From assembly GCA_916700875.1 (NCBI GenBank), contig CAKAKS010000032.1, forward strand, positions 19,955,629-20,019,628: a stretch of DNA of 64,000 bases. The letters are read 5' to 3'. Origin of the DNA: Sebastes aleutianus (lineage: Eukaryota; Chordata; Actinopteri; Perciformes; Sebastidae). A program made the position numbers and the translations under genes. Of the stretch, positions 1 to 12,484 are shown piece after piece (the first letter of the stretch is position 1; each line of letters begins with the position of its first letter). Below the pieces are notes generated by a model that saw nothing but the letters and a program-made list of their open reading frames with translations, was not told where the DNA came from and did no database searches.

Positions 1-78
1 AAGCTAAAAAAGACATCTTGATTTGACTATTAAATCTCAGCAATCTCATTAAAAGTATTACTGTTGTTAACTTATCAG

Positions 79-3000
79 GTCGCGAAGAGAGACCAGCATG
101 GATGGGGGTGGAGGTCCCAAAACCGGAAGGTGAGTTTTCAAAATCTTTGATTAAAACATTTTCTAAGTAATATTGATTCTTTGGCTAAATTGATTTGGAC
201 ATTAAAACCACACATGACATATCCCTGAAAGCTCATTGTGGCCCACATGTCTTTCTTTTTTTGTTTTACAGCCCAATTTACAAACGCAGTCCCGACATGA
301 CAAAAACTCTGATGACAAAATCTGAGCAACTCCTGAGAATAGACGACCACGATTTCACCATGAGGCCGGCATTTGGAGGTCAGAAAATTAATGTTACTTC
401 ATTGCTTTTTAAATAAAATGGTTTTATTTGTAAAGCTCAGACGTGCTAGGTGGATGTGGTAGAGGCTGCATGCTCAGCTGGATAAGATCTGCTCATTGGT
501 TTGGGCAAAACAGTCCTATAAGCATTAAGCTCTTGGAGATCTTAATGACACCATCCATGCAAGCTGTGCCACAGTTTCCAATTGCAGCTCAGTTCTTTAC
601 ATCGCATGTGTGTGATGATACACGTCTTTTTTGCATCATCACTGTATATTAGAGGGATTTGAAACAGAAAGGCTTTTGTTTTCACTAGAAGATAGTAATA
701 CATTTATTATCCTTTTAGCTGTCTTTATCCTTTCATTTGTCATTTAAACCAAGTAATCACAAACACGAGAGCTGTATTTAACTACAAAAAAAAATCTCAG
801 CCATGAGGCTTTGAAGAGAGAAACACGTGTTGTTTTTATCAGACCGCGACTACTTTTAATCACACGACAATCTGCTGCTGAAAACACACCAAGTGACCCT
901 CGCAAAACCCCTTTGGTTAGTTTGATTTCAAAACATCAAGTGCGTCTCAGCTGGAAGTGGAAAAGAGAGCTGGATTTCATCCACCGCTGCATCAACTTTG
1001 ATCCATTATTGTGACCTAATTGCATTTGTGTACTATTGGAGGATGATGATGCAGAGTAGAAAGGCTAAAATAGGTCAAAAGTAGAAATCCCAGCCAGACC
1101 GACGCAGTCGTGGCGCAAGCAGTTGCTCTAAATTTGTGTGATTCATTGTTCTTTTTGGACACGTGATTTTCAAAACAAACAGTCTCTGTTATGGTCACCT
1201 TGACTGTTTTTACCCACTGGTACATCCAAAATCAGGCAGAGCTCAAGCTTCTATGCAGAAAAAATAACACTTCTTCATTTGTTATATATTTCTGACACAA
1301 GTTCATTTTCTTTCAGGTCCTCCAATTCCTGTTGGAGTGGATGTTCAGGTTGAAAGTCTGGACACCATCTCCGAGGTGGATATGGTAAGTATGAAATAGC
1401 CTGTTGGTATACTTTTTAGAATGATCTTTTACAGGTTATAATATAAAACACCACAGAGGTAGAAGAAGTAGTCAGACAGTGTATAAATATTATGTTACAA
1501 GTAAAAGTCCTGTATTCAAATTTGTACTTTAGAAAAAGTACAAAAGTATTAGCATCAAATATACTTAAAGTGCCAAAAGTGCAAGGGGTCACTGCTTCTG
1601 CAACTGTCAATGTTTCTCTGTAAATGTCCCTTACAAATAAATAAATAAAATAACTAACTACTACTTTATATACTTTATCTGCTGTAGCTTGTGAATTTCT
1701 CCCCGCCGGGATCAATAAAATCTTATCTTTAGCTATAGTATTACATCATAATTTATTTTTTGGTATTATTAATCTGAATCTGCAATATAACTAAAGTTAT
1801 CAGATAGATATAGAGGAGTAAAAAGTACAATATTTGCCTCCAAAATGTAGTAGTAGAAGTATAAAGTTGCAGAAAATGGAAATACTCAAGTAAAGTACAA
1901 GTACCTCAAAATTGTACTTAAGTACTGCACTAGTAAATGTACTAAGTTACTTTCCACCACATATGACAGTTTTTAGAAAAGAAAAGAAAAAAGATATGAT
2001 TAAAAAACACAATGCATTGTTAAAGATAACACCAGTGGTTCTTACTTTGCTATCTTTGGCTTGTGGGGGGAAAAAAGCATTATTTAGTTGTCGCACAGTT
2101 AGTTGTCACATTTCACACGTCACTGAGTTAGTTAGCGATTCCACCAAACGTCTCAGATAGTTTTAAATGATCTAATATTTCACAAAAACAGAAAAAGATT
2201 AGAGAAAAGTCTAAAAATGAACACAAATTTGTGTATAATAACTGTATTTGTTCTTCTTTCCTCTCTCATTAATCATCTCATGACCCCATACATTTATCTT
2301 GAGACCCTTAGGAGGGGCCCGACCCCTAGGTTGGGAGCCTAAACAACCTAACTGTATATAAAGTAGATAAATGAGCTTCACATCACAACCACTACTTTTA
2401 CTTTGATACTTTAAGTACAGCTGATAATACTGTACTCTTTTTATATAAGTACGATTTTTGAATGCATGACTTTCACTTGTAATGGAGTATTTTTTCTTTG
2501 TTGTATTGTTGTACTTACCAGTTTCTTTTCTTCTCTTAGGACTTTACCATGACTCTGTACCTGCGTCACTACTGGAAGGACGAGCGGCTGTCATTCCCGA
2601 GCACCAACAACCAGAGCATGACCTTCGACAGTCGCCTGGTGAAGAAGATTTGGGTTCCTGACATGTTCTTCGTCCACTCCAAGCGCTCGTTTATCCACGA
2701 CACCACGACCGATAACGTCATGCTGAGGGTTTACCCTGACGGCAACGTCCTCTACAGTCTCAGGTAAACACATCGATAGGAGCCTCAACTTAGCAAAGGA
2801 GGATTAACTCACCAAAGTTTTATTTCCCTGTACTTTAAAAGAAAAAGAAAAACATCACAATAGAAACTTTTTTACAACAGGCACATTAAAAAGTTAAGCA
2901 ATGCCACATGAAACACACCACATGAAAAGATCACATAGCAGTCATCAGAAATGCTAAAGGGCACCACTGATTTACTTGATGATTCACAATAGGTGATGGT

Positions 3001-6000
3001 CAACTAATATAGCAGCCTATATAGAGAAATGTGTAAATGTACCCTTCACCCGTGCGGTTACCTGAGGAAGTTGAATTAAAGTGCATGTTTTTCTTTGTGT
3101 CAGAGTCACTGTCACTGCCATGTGCAACATGGACCTCAGCCGCTTCCCTCTGGACACCCAAACCTGCTCGCTGGAGATCGAGAGCTGTGAGTGGATTTAT
3201 CAAAAATATGAACAAATACTTTAGCAACACAATCGCTTTTTTCAAAGTTTCCTTAATCTGAAAAACGAATGTCTGGATTTCAGTGAAATTCATTTTCATG
3301 ATTCCCAGAGTATGGATTCCAACCTCTCTGCCCTTTCTTCTAGCGCCATCAACGTGCCAAACTTATATACAAGAAATATCAACATTTACTGAGCACATAC
3401 AGTACACACCTCTTTATCATTTCCATTTTGGACACTATATAAGCTTTCCTCTTGCACTCTCCTCAGGCCAAATTGCTCAAGTTTGCTCACCAGATATCTC
3501 ATGAAATCCCAGATATATCATGCCATAATATGCCAAGACCCTTTCCTCTAGCATCACTCTCTTAGCTCCTCTACTAGACTCAAAATCAAAGGGTGTAATG
3601 GATATTGTTGTCTCTCAGGACTACTAGTGATGCTTTAGAATTGTAGTCTTGTCTTTTTAATTCTTCCCACATTTGTTACAGATGTGCTCACTTCTACGTC
3701 TTTCCCCTCCAGATGCGTACACAGATGACGACCTGATGTTGTACTGGAAGAAAGGCAACGAATCCCTGAACACGGACGAGAGAATATCTCTGTCCCAGTT
3801 CCTCATCCAGAAATTTCACACCACCACCAAGCTGGCTTTCTACAGCAGCACAGGTTACTGAAATCCACAACACAAGCACTTCTAATACATACAGTAAAAC
3901 TGAACCGATTATGCAAATGGACCAAATGTGTGCACCATGCATGGAAAGACCAGATCACAATTGAATTAGAACTTCAATGAATGTCATTTAACTTTATAAG
4001 CCTTTTCCAATTCAAGGATTGAGTCTTCCTAGCATGTCACACCGAGAAGAATGTACTAATATTAAATCCTTACAGTGAAACGAAATGAATCTCTCACTCG
4101 TACGCCGGTGTAAAGCCACTGTGACCGCCCTGCAGCCTTCTTATAACCATATGTCACTCTCTAGCTCTCAAGAGCAACCTGAAGCACAAAAAGGATTTTG
4201 CGTCTTATCTCTGCATGCCACAATAGCTGGGAACCTCCGCTTCGAGTGTTTGTACGGTGTATCGTCGGCTAACATATGACAATGTAATGGTGATCTTTTT
4301 TCTTTCCAGGCTGGTACAATCGTTTGTACATCCACTTCACCCTGCGGCGCCACATCTTCTTCTTCCTGCTGCAGACCTACTTCCCTGCTACTCTGATGGT
4401 CATGCTGTCCTGGGTGTCCTTCTGGATTGACCGCAGGGCCGTCCCCGCCAGGGTGCCACTAGGTAGTTTCCTTAACCTTAGCAAAGAAACCTATAGCTCT
4501 ACAAAAATATTGTTTAGATTGACAAATGAAGGGTTATTCCCGAAAAGCAGGGTAGCATAGTGCAGTGATTCCTGACGACTTTGTGAACCCAAACTTTGGG
4601 AAATACGCTAATTTGTTTTCTTGCCGAGAGTTAAATGAGAAGATCGACACCGCTCTCACATCTGTGCCGTAGATATACAGTAGCTGGCCAGAAGGCAGTT
4701 AGCTAAGCTTAGCATAAAGACTGCAAACAGGAGGAAACAACCAGTCTGGGTGTGTCCAAAGCTAACAAAAAAAACAGCCTATCAAGGTCATTAATTATGG
4801 ACGGTGCCTTCAAATGGGGTCGTGTTTACTATGTTCACCAGAAGAGTCCATATGAACGCCCCCCTCTTGTTGTATTCACGACCTCGTAAGTGGAAAGTTT
4901 CTGAAAGCTCCGAGTTCACGAGTTGTGACGTGTTTGTTGACGTTGTCAGAAATGGCGGAGGCCTTGGAAGTCAGTTTTTTGGTGCATTATAAGTTAATAT
5001 ATTGTAATTTTAGTCGTATATTGTTTTTCTTCGTAATTTTATAATGTGAAAATGTTGGTACTACCAACGGCCTCATCTTTTTCCTCTGTCATTATGCCTT
5101 TGCATTTACTGCATTATGTTACCCGCTTGCTAAATTGTTAGCCTCTAGTGGATTCTAGACGCCAATAGTAACGTTGCCTAGCAGCTGTGTTTTCACCATT
5201 TAAACACTTGAATGCCAAGCACATTGTGTACACGACTTCCCATGATGTAAACACGAGCTCATGAGTTTCATTTGAAGGCACCATATGTCTTGTTTCGTTG
5301 CCAGGCAACCAACTGAGATTCCAGGAAGTTAATGGTTCTGGGCACAAAACCCGTAAAACTGCAAATTGTCTTTTTTACACTTTTGTTTTTTGTAAGAATT
5401 AAACAAACAAGATATAACATGATAATTAATGAGCTTTAGATGTTGTAGAAGAGAACCGGCTGCTGGCTGTAGCTTCATATTTTACCTACAGACGTGAGAG
5501 TGGAATCGATCTTCTCGTGTAACTTCCAGCAAGAAAGCAAATAAGCGTATTTTGCAAAATGTCAAATTATTTCAAAGCAGTGTCAACTCACAGCACCTTG
5601 TCACAGGTTGTCTATGAGTTGTGAGCAGTTTACTAAGTGATTTCCCATCCCTGGTTGTATATTTTGAACATTTCTTATAGGACTATAGAGGTAAATTCTA
5701 CCTGTGATTTCACAAGAATAAAGCAAAAGATTAGAAAAAAATCAGGGAAATAAAATTCCATATAGCAGAAATATGGTATTTTTTTTTGTCCTTTTCTATC
5801 TGTTAAACATGTCATGACCCCTCACATTTTTCCTATAACTCTTTCAGGGGATCCCGACCCACAGGTTGGGATCAGGTAGCAGAAATAGTGAGTAGGGAGT
5901 CTGCTCTTACAACATAAGTTCTGGATTAAGGCTCTTATATCAGGAAGTATTTGCCCTGCTGAAATGTATAGAGAAAGTCATTCAATAAGTCGGTCATATT

Positions 6001-8771
6001 AGGGTTTTTTCCGTTCTGCAGATGAGCCTGACCTCTGACCCTCCTGAGGAGGAGAAAGAGCACAAAATAAACAATTACACAAATAAAAAAGCAGCACAAA
6101 ATAATAAAAAAAAATGTTATTGTCTCATGTTCAGCCCTTTCTATGATATTTAGCATTTGTTTTTTAGCTCCCCAGCAAGGTGATACAGTAAATAAGCTCT
6201 CTGATGTGACTAAACTGTTTGTGTGTTTCCCTCCAGGCATCACCACCGTGCTGACCATGTCCACCATCATCACCGGGGTCAACGCCTCCATGCCGCGGGT
6301 CTCCTACATCAAGGCAGTGGACATTTACCTCTGGGTCAGTTTTGTCTTTGTCTTCCTGTCGGTGATAGAGTACGCGGCGGTCAACTACCTCTCCACCGTG
6401 CAGGAGAGGAAAGAGAGGAAGCTGAGGGAGAGAGTAAGTGTTATTTCACTCTGTGGTTGTTCATTGCCTTGTGTTTAAAAAACGCAGTATTACATGTTGA
6501 TCTCCTAATTATTCACATGGACAGTTTAATATTACCAAGCTAGTGTAATAATCTCTCTGCTGCTTTACTGCACACAGAAACAGAGCGCTTAAAAATTAAA
6601 CACAAAAATAAATTATAGCACTTAGAAGCCTGGAAGTATTGATGTCCTTGTTTCTTCTGAGTGAATGAGTGCAGCATTGCCGAGTTTAATCAGTGGCCAA
6701 AGTGTTCCAAAGACAAAGTAAATAACTGCTTTATTCTTACTGAGTGATGAAATCATATTTCTTTTCATACTAAATAATGAATGTGTGACCAACTCATTCT
6801 TCTCCCTGTTTTTTTTTTTCGCCAGTAAAAATAAGGAAGCAAATGCTCTGATTTTCTCATAAATATTTAATCACGACAGTTTGTGCAACAAACATTTTCT
6901 TGATGTTTAATGCTGTTTTTCCCGATGAATTAAACCCTCGCCACATAGATTTGGATCTGTGCCGAGGACATGGTATCCTTTACAGTTCTAACAGTAGTAG
7001 TTTAACCCTTTAATACCCACCCCATGCCTTATGTTTGAGGTTTTAGTTGCATATTCTGCAAGGCATTGTAGCTGGATTATTTTTCTTGGGAGCTTGCAAA
7101 TTTCAGTGTGCAGACCAAGGTTATAATAGTTTTACATTTTCAATTCACTAGTTTTGACTTTTCAATTGCATTTTAGTTCAGTTTTAGTTAGTTTTCAGTG
7201 TGCCTTTGTTAGTTTTTAGTTGAGTTTCAGTTTTTCAGAAAAGTTTTTGTTTTTATATATTTAGTTTTAGTTTGCTTTTGTTAAGGCCAGCTATACTGTC
7301 TTAGAAGTATGCAGCAATATACATACATAGAAAATACATGCTTCGAGAGCTGTATAGGAATGGCAATAATGTCAATGTTTAATCTTCGTGCTATTTTAGT
7401 GAAGCAATTGCGGATCATCTCCTGGAAGGACAAGTCCGTTCAATTTCTGTGGTTCATTGTTACGAGAGTTGACGGAAATTCATGCAGTCTCCTTTTTTTG
7501 TTAGGGATATATTATAGCTAAAAAAGCTAAAACTGATGAATGAATTTAGATTAATTTTAATTTTATTTTTATTAGCTTTTTTTAACCAGGCAATATTGTT
7601 TCAGTTTACTTTTAGTTTTTCTTAGTTTCAGTTTTTCTAAAAATATTTTTCACTGGTTATTTTTGTTTTAGTTTATGATGATAACCCCGGTGCAGACAGC
7701 CTCTTACTCTCCTTCAGGATGTTTTTTTTAAACATGACCACGCTGACCAAACATATGAGTCTAAATTATCAATACTTATGAGCTAATATTGATGTTAAGT
7801 TCTATATAGCGGTGGTAGGTGGTAGGTGGTAAAAGGTTAGAGGTCAAATTAAAATGTACCATAAAGCTTATATGTTTTTAAAGCTATATGGGCTGATTTA
7901 AATTTCAAAAATGTTAAATTGTCTACTGATAAAATTCCTGTTGTGTCCTGTAATAGCTGCATTTAAAAAATAGTTTCCCATTAAAAGTAAGAAAGGAGAC
8001 AGCTGCTGTAAAATGAAACAGCTCTCTCTAAGTCAACACAGGATAAGGCTGACCTGATTTTGTATTAATATTTTTTAAACATTAAAATATGTCTAAATTG
8101 GTAGAAACATGAATTAATACTTTATGTGCATTTCCAATAAACAGATAAATATTTTTCTAAATTGGCTCACTTTAAGCCGCTCTCGGGGCTATGGCGAATT
8201 ATTTCTGGGACTACAGCTTGTGCACTATATTGCTATTCTTCATCTGCCAAATGCTGCAGCATATGGAGCCAAATTGCCCACGTACCCTGAGGAACATTTC
8301 CAGCACAAACATCCTTCTATAAATATTTCATGCCAAAGTTATTTAAAGCCTCTGAGTGTGCAGAAAAATTATGAACGTTAAACAAACTAATGTATTTGTA
8401 TTCTTGTTTTAGTTTCACTTTACAGAAATAAACAGATTTCAAAGGGTTTCCTTTTTATCTCTCTCTAGCTGCCGTGTACATGCGGCATTGGCAACCCTGA
8501 CGACATGATGATCGACCCCCAGATCACTGGCTACGGGTCCATGGATGTCAACACCACAGGGAATTATGGGATGCCAGAGAACGGCGGCCGCCAGGATCGA
8601 ATGTTGGCCCAGGTGTCACTGAATGACCCGCAGATGACAGGCCAGGTGAGGCCATCCAGAGGCTACGTGAACATTTGGATAGACACCCACGCCATAGACA
8701 AGTACTCCAGGGTCGTGTTTCCTGGAGCGTACATCCTCTTTAACATCATCTACTGGTCCATCTACTTGTAA
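79..8771 (+). CDS. gabrr1: GABA-A receptor subunit rho-1 (partial, 5' exon(s) missing)
   Basis: Subunit of the rho-type (GABA-C) pentameric GABA-gated chloride channel of the plasma membrane, known best from retinal bipolar cells. Nine coding exons join in phase: 79-129, 272-378, 1317-1384, 2540-2763, 3104-3186, 3713-3853, 4310-4462, 6237-6433 and 8469-8771 (stop TAA). They give about 441 residues; the signal-peptide exon lies left of the window. Visible parts are the ligand-binding domain with TKSEQLLRIDDHDF, the Cys-loop CNMDLSRFPLDTQTC (exon 3104-3186), M1 HIFFFLLQTYFPATLMV, M2 PARVPLGITTVLTM, M3 YLWVSFVFVFLSVIEYA, an M3-M4 loop confined to the last exon, and M4 ending in YWSIYL. Rho-1 is chosen over rho-2 because the M2 2' residue is Pro (rho-2 has Ser), the loop contains MPENG..DRM, and pm20d2 is the neighbour. 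All acceptors and donors used are AG/GT. The introns carry several transposons, listed separately. Confidence 0.95.
1450..1963. repeat. Teleost short interspersed repeat (AAGTACTTAAGTAC family) in gabrr1 intron
   Basis: The right half (1855-1963) reads in reverse as the fish repeat that begins with GTGGTGGAAAGTAACTTAGT and runs through alternating TACTT/AAGTA words. The left half shows AAGTAAAAGTCCTGTATTC. Around 1690-1735 it contains a GGGATCAATAAAATCTTATC motif like a non-LTR retroposon 3' tail, so a second small insertion is possible. Related pieces occur at 2365-2525 and 40715-40865. Confidence 0.6.
2365..2525. repeat. Second copy of the AAGTA-rich repeat, ending beside a gabrr1 splice acceptor
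   Basis: Words such as ACTTTTACTTTGATACTTTAAG, GTACTCTTTTTATATAAGTAC and TTGTACTTACC mark the same family as 1450-1963. The repeat stops about 15 bases before the exon at 2540, so it probably supplies or adjoins the branch-point region of that intron. Confidence 0.5.
4588..5575. mobile_element. Foldback MITE-like element in gabrr1 intron, split by a nested insertion
   Basis: The left arm (about 4597-4655: GGGAAATACGC, CTTGCCGAGAGTTAAATGAG, AAGATCGAC) is the imperfect reverse complement of the right arm (about 5505-5575: GTGGAATCGATCTTCTCGTG, CAAATAAGCGTATTTTGC). The inner part TTAGCTAAGCTTAGCATAAAG and CAAACAAGATATAAC is typical of a very common teleost element. The element is interrupted at 4801-5285. 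It carries no coding capacity. Confidence 0.7.
4801..5285. mobile_element. Nested non-autonomous DNA transposon, copy 1 (GGTGCCTTCAAATG termini)
   Basis: Terminal inverted repeats GGTGCCTTCAAATG at the left and CATTTGAAGGCACC at the right bound about 485 bp. A second copy sits at 19694-20150 with long stretches of identical sequence, including TAAGTGGAAAGTTTCTGAAA. The short open frame inside it is not a gene. The superfamily cannot be assigned: no convincing target duplication is visible. Confidence 0.8.
7105..7695. repeat. Teleost repeat rich in AGTTTTAGTT in gabrr1 last intron
   Basis: Starts CCAAGGTTATAATAG and ends GATGATAACCCCGG, which are imperfect inverted ends. In between are many TTTTAGTTTTAGTTTCAG words. 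The same family occurs in partial form and opposite orientation at 31684-31875 (AGGGTTATTATAGTAAACTA). About 200 bases in the middle (7290-7500) look unrelated and may be a further insertion. Confidence 0.6.
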
Positions 8772-9222
8772 CCCAGGATGCAGACTCAGATCCTCTGTGA
8801 GAGTCGTCCATGATGAGGCTGGAGCAGGAAAATAACATTGATGCTTTTCAGACAGAGAACTGCACTTAAGATGCATGGGGACCACTGACAGATTGGTGAC
8901 CATTGCCTTCTCGACCCAGCGACTTAAAACTGAAGAGCTTATGAATGAGCTACTGACAAACGAGACAGTCGTCGTCGCTGGTTTTGTCACTCTATGTGGT
9001 TTCATGTTGTAACTATAGTGCTGTTGGTGAGAAGACGTTTGGATGTTGTTGACTTGCCGCACAGAGAGACGCACAGACATGGACCCGTGTTAACTGTGCA
9101 GTTTAAAATCTGAGACATTTCAGAGATTTCTGACATTGCCGGCGTATGGACAGATTGCTTCTCCTTTGCATATGAACTATGACTTGACAATCAATGGCAA
9201 ACTAAAAATATTTTAAGGAATA

Positions 9223-9992
9223 GTTCGGCTTATTTGCTTTCTGGTGGAAAGTTAGATGAGAAGATTGATATAAACTCAATGGGCCTCATGCAAGATGCAT
9301 CATATGAACACATTTTCCCTTAGTTTTGTTCGTATCCACGATTTGTTCTTATTTTGTTAGTAACCAAAATGTTCTCTTACCCTGGTAAGAGAAAATGTTA
9401 CGAGTGGTTGAGAAAAAAAACACATTGTTTTCACATGCAGTCCACAAATTGTTTGCCCAACGCAAGTAAACATAAGTTTTAAATTTGTGGAACATAAAAA
9501 ATATATATATTATTATATGTGTTCGAGTAATTATAATGGTTGGATTATTAAATTTGTGGGAAAAAGAAACACTATTGGTCCATTGATCTCAATTAAGACT
9601 ATAAAAACGCTTGGATGATATCCATTTATCTATCTATCTATCTATCTATCTATCTGCATCTCTCCAATTCATGGCACAATGCCTGCCCTTATATAGTGTT
9701 TTGGTGGCATTACTTATGCTAATATTAAACAAATTGGCCACACGCCTCGAATTTATTCAATTTTAAATGTGAGTCATCATTCAAGACACCTGGGTAAGAG
9801 CAGATTTGGATGGTTAAAAACATTTGATGCATCTGGAGTTGACTTCTTATATTTTCTCTTAACAGAAAATGAAGAGATAATATAAGAGACATTTAAGAGA
9901 ATATTGCTGCATGAGGCCCAATCTTCTTATCTGATTCTTGTCTGAGAAAATGAATAAGCACCATTTCCTCAAATGTGAACTATTTTCTTTAA
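9223..9992. mobile_element. Degenerate GGAAATACGC-type foldback element split by a nested element
   Basis: The left arm at 9223-9280 (CTTATTTGCTTTCTGGTGG, AAAGTTAGATGAGAAGAT) pairs with the right arm at 9920-9992 (ATCTTCTTATCTGATTCTTG, AATAAGCACCATTTCC). This is the same family as 4588-5575. The two arms are separated by the insertion at 9281-9919. Confidence 0.6.
9281..9919. mobile_element. Nested MITE with GGGCCTCATGCA termini and AAT target duplication
   Basis: Perfect 12-bp terminal inverted repeats, GGGCCTCATGCA at 9281 and TGCATGAGGCCC ending 9919, are flanked on both sides by AAT. A 3-bp duplication would fit the PIF/Harbinger superfamily, though TWA is the more usual target. An (ATCT)n microsatellite lies inside at 9627-9655. 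Confidence 0.75.
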
Positions 9993-10497
9993 AAACCTGC
10001 TAATCGGATTTTTTCTTTTGCAGCACGTTAGTATGATTCAGTATGTGTGACATTTTCTTGTGATCTTTGTATCAATGCAATTGTTTTGCTGTCAAGCTAC
10101 TTACTGCGTTGCATTTGTGATTTGATAAAGTTTAGTAAAAAGGCAAAAATAATGCAGTCTATTTAAATCACAAATGTAAAAAAATATATGTTTAGTAAAT
10201 CCCAAGCACTGATTATGGTATTGACTTTTTTTTTTTAAATGTCCTTATTTCTTCCTTTTTTTTATACAACTGAAGCTCATCTCCTCTGTTCGGTGTTGTG
10301 AGGCTTTGAGGTTCACTGTGACCCGTTAGTTGCTAGTTTTATCGTCTTTTTCAGCTTAAAACAACTTTATACTTTGTAAGGAAAAACATATATTAAAACT
10401 ATCTTTTGGTGGTTTATGACAATGTAACGACCAAACAGATAGATATTAAATCAAACTCTGGAAAAAATGTTATATATGGGAAAAAATGTTAAATAAA

Positions 10498-11496
10498 TGT
10501 TTTGTTTTCTGAAAATGTGTAAATTATTTGAGCAGAGCTTAGGTGCTTAACAACATAATTACAAAACTGTATATTTTAAATCTCCATGTAATACATTTAG
10601 TACGTACAAATATAAATGGATTGAGATGCATGGCTGAATAGTGCTTTTTTCTGAATATTGCTTCTGCAGACATCAATTAAAATCTGCTAAAAAACATTTT
10701 TCTGGTACGACCTCTAACGTCTCGTACCCAAATTTGTATCCCATTTTCCTGCACTCTTATACAGTATATTTAAACAGTGCTGGAGGATAAGCTTTCACAG
10801 TTGTTAGATACTGGATTTCCACCAGCTGCAGGGTCTCTGTTCTCTCTATAGCACAGGTCTGATTGCTGATGAGCTTTCATACCAAATCATACCAACTGCA
10901 TATTCTGTAATACCATTAACTGCTCACATGTGATGTAAAGGGATAAATATATGTATTACATTAAGCCAATTTTCTGATTTCTTCCAGCCAAGTGTGTGGA
11001 TTATGTTGAAGAATGTTTCTTCCTCTTTTTTTTTAACTTCTCTTTTTATCAAAGTAACGTCCCAGAGGGCAAGTTGACAATTCAAACGTTGTGCATCATC
11101 ATCATCCTTCAAAAAACTTGAACAAAGGCATCACTGTAGCTGAAAGACATGAAAAGGATAAAGCATCAAAAAGATGCCCCGAACTTGATTTGCCACCACA
11201 TCTGTGACCACATCTGTGACCACTCAGAGGAAGCCAAAGTTTTCAATCGACCTGTGTTCTGGTGAAAGTATACCAATGGGACTGCTTCAACGGATAGTTT
11301 GGGTGTTTTGAACTGGGGTTGTATGAGGTATCATCCATAGTCCGTGTATTACCTACAGTAAATGACATTCGCCACGCTACCTGTCAGAAACAGACAAGAT
11401 CGAGTTACCGCACGTTCACTGCTGTGAACGCTTAAAGGTGCTGTGACACCTAAAAGAAAGGCTCACCTAAAAAAATCAATCTCAGTTTAAGTTTAT
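10498..11496. other. gabrr1-pm20d2 spacer, nothing recognised
   Basis: AT-rich, with no exon-like reading frame, hairpin or clear repeat family that I can name. 11180-11222 holds a short direct repeat (CACATCTGTGAC twice). Confidence 0.4.
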
Positions 11497-11625
11497 AGAT
11501 GTGGTGAGAGAGGACATGCACGTGGTGTGCGCTACAGAGGAAGACGCAGAGGACAGGAAGAGATGGAAACAGATGATTCATTGTGATGACCCTTAACGGG
11601 AGCAGCCAAAAGAAGAAGATATATA
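11497..11625 (+). pseudogene. Relic of the 3' end of a LINE reverse-transcriptase ORF
   Basis: The plus strand translates to EEDAEDRKRWKQMIHCDDP followed by a stop at about 11594. That is the conserved C-terminal tail seen in many animal non-LTR retrotransposon polyproteins, followed by the usual GGGAGCAGCCAAAAGAAGAA. Nothing upstream is open, so this is a 5'-truncated fossil. Confidence 0.5.
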
Positions 11626-11714
11626 GAACAAATTCAAATTTTGACCTTATTTTGACAGAAATCTTGTCAAATAGTTGTCAGGAGAGAAAAAACAAACATT
11701 TCAACCACATGGTG

Positions 11715-12086
11715 GCGCTGGGGGTAAAAAGTCAGGGGATCCCCAAAAACCCTGTTTCATCATCTGAGCACCATGAATGTTTATACAAAATGTCATCTTA
11801 ATCCATCCAGTAGAACCTTGCATGGCAGCCTCTGCACATCAGTGTATGAATGTGTGTGTGAATGGGTGAATGCTTACATGTAGTGTATAGCACTTTGAGC
11901 GGTCGGAAGACTAGAAAAGCGCTGTATAAATGCAAGTCCATTTACCATTGTTAAAATATTTCAGTCTGGATCAAAGCAGTGGACCAACCAACCAACATAC
12001 CTTATAACTCAAACCGATTATCAAAAATAGTTGGCAAATAATTTAATAGTTGACAACTAATCGATTAATCATTGCTGCTCTAGTTT
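11715..12086. repeat. Fish repeat (ATGGTGGCGCT...CAGTCTGG) split by a LINE/SINE tail, plus a GTTGACAACTAATCG fragment
   Basis: 11715-11815 and 11955-11990 are the two parts of a family also seen at 26500-26660, which reads continuously CCATCTAATAGTTGTTGAGATATTTCAGTC. Here it is broken by about 140 bp ending in GAGCGGTCGGAAGACTAGAA, AAGCGCTGTATAAATGC, a retroposon 3' tail. 12010-12086 is an end of the GCTGCAACTAACGATTA-type element whose better copy is 57275-57566. Confidence 0.55.
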
Positions 12087-12484
12087 CACATAAGCTGTAA
12101 TTTTACTTTCCATTTAAAGTTGTGGTGTTAATTATTTACTTTATTATCATTTAATGTGGAAAAAAAGTTAACTTTTTCCAAGTCCTGGCACCACACAACC
12201 TAAAAGAGCAGGTACAATGTTGATATTCTAGTCTGTAACAGCAGTTCTAGTCTACCGGGAATGAGCTCATCCAAACTAATGAAGGTGGTATTTGAGGCCC
12301 CTGTTGTCATAAATATAATACCACATAGTCCCACACTGAGTTGTAGTTTTACGGCTCTATCCTGCAAACATACAAACTGTTAGAACTGCTGTTTCCCAAC
12401 ATGTGCTCTTGAGTTAAAGCCCAACACAACCCTGACTTGTCAGCTATAAAATGTCCTATATACTTATTATTAAAGTCATTGTAT
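12087..12484. other. pm20d2 3' flank
   Basis: Contains the presumed 3' untranslated region of pm20d2 on the minus strand. TTTATT (AATAAA on the minus strand) occurs near 12140. No other feature recognised. Confidence 0.3.

Larger units (their letters stand above)
8772..10497 (+). other. gabrr1 3' untranslated region and flank with AATAAA at 10492
   Basis: No coding exon is seen after the gabrr1 stop. 8772-9222 is unique-looking sequence. 9223-9992 is a nested repeat, listed separately. AT-rich sequence follows, with a canonical AATAAA at 10492-10497 that could end a long transcript. Where the mRNA really ends is not known. Confidence 0.35.

Noticed and set aside
5935..6291. 118-codon minus-strand frame with a hydrophobic stretch
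   Set aside because: It overlaps a gabrr1 exon and intron on the opposite strand, with no splice or family support.
79..8771. gabrr2 instead of gabrr1
   Set aside because: Rho-2 has Ser at M2 2' and a different M3-M4 loop. The sequence here has Pro, MPENG and the rho-1 neighbour pm20d2.
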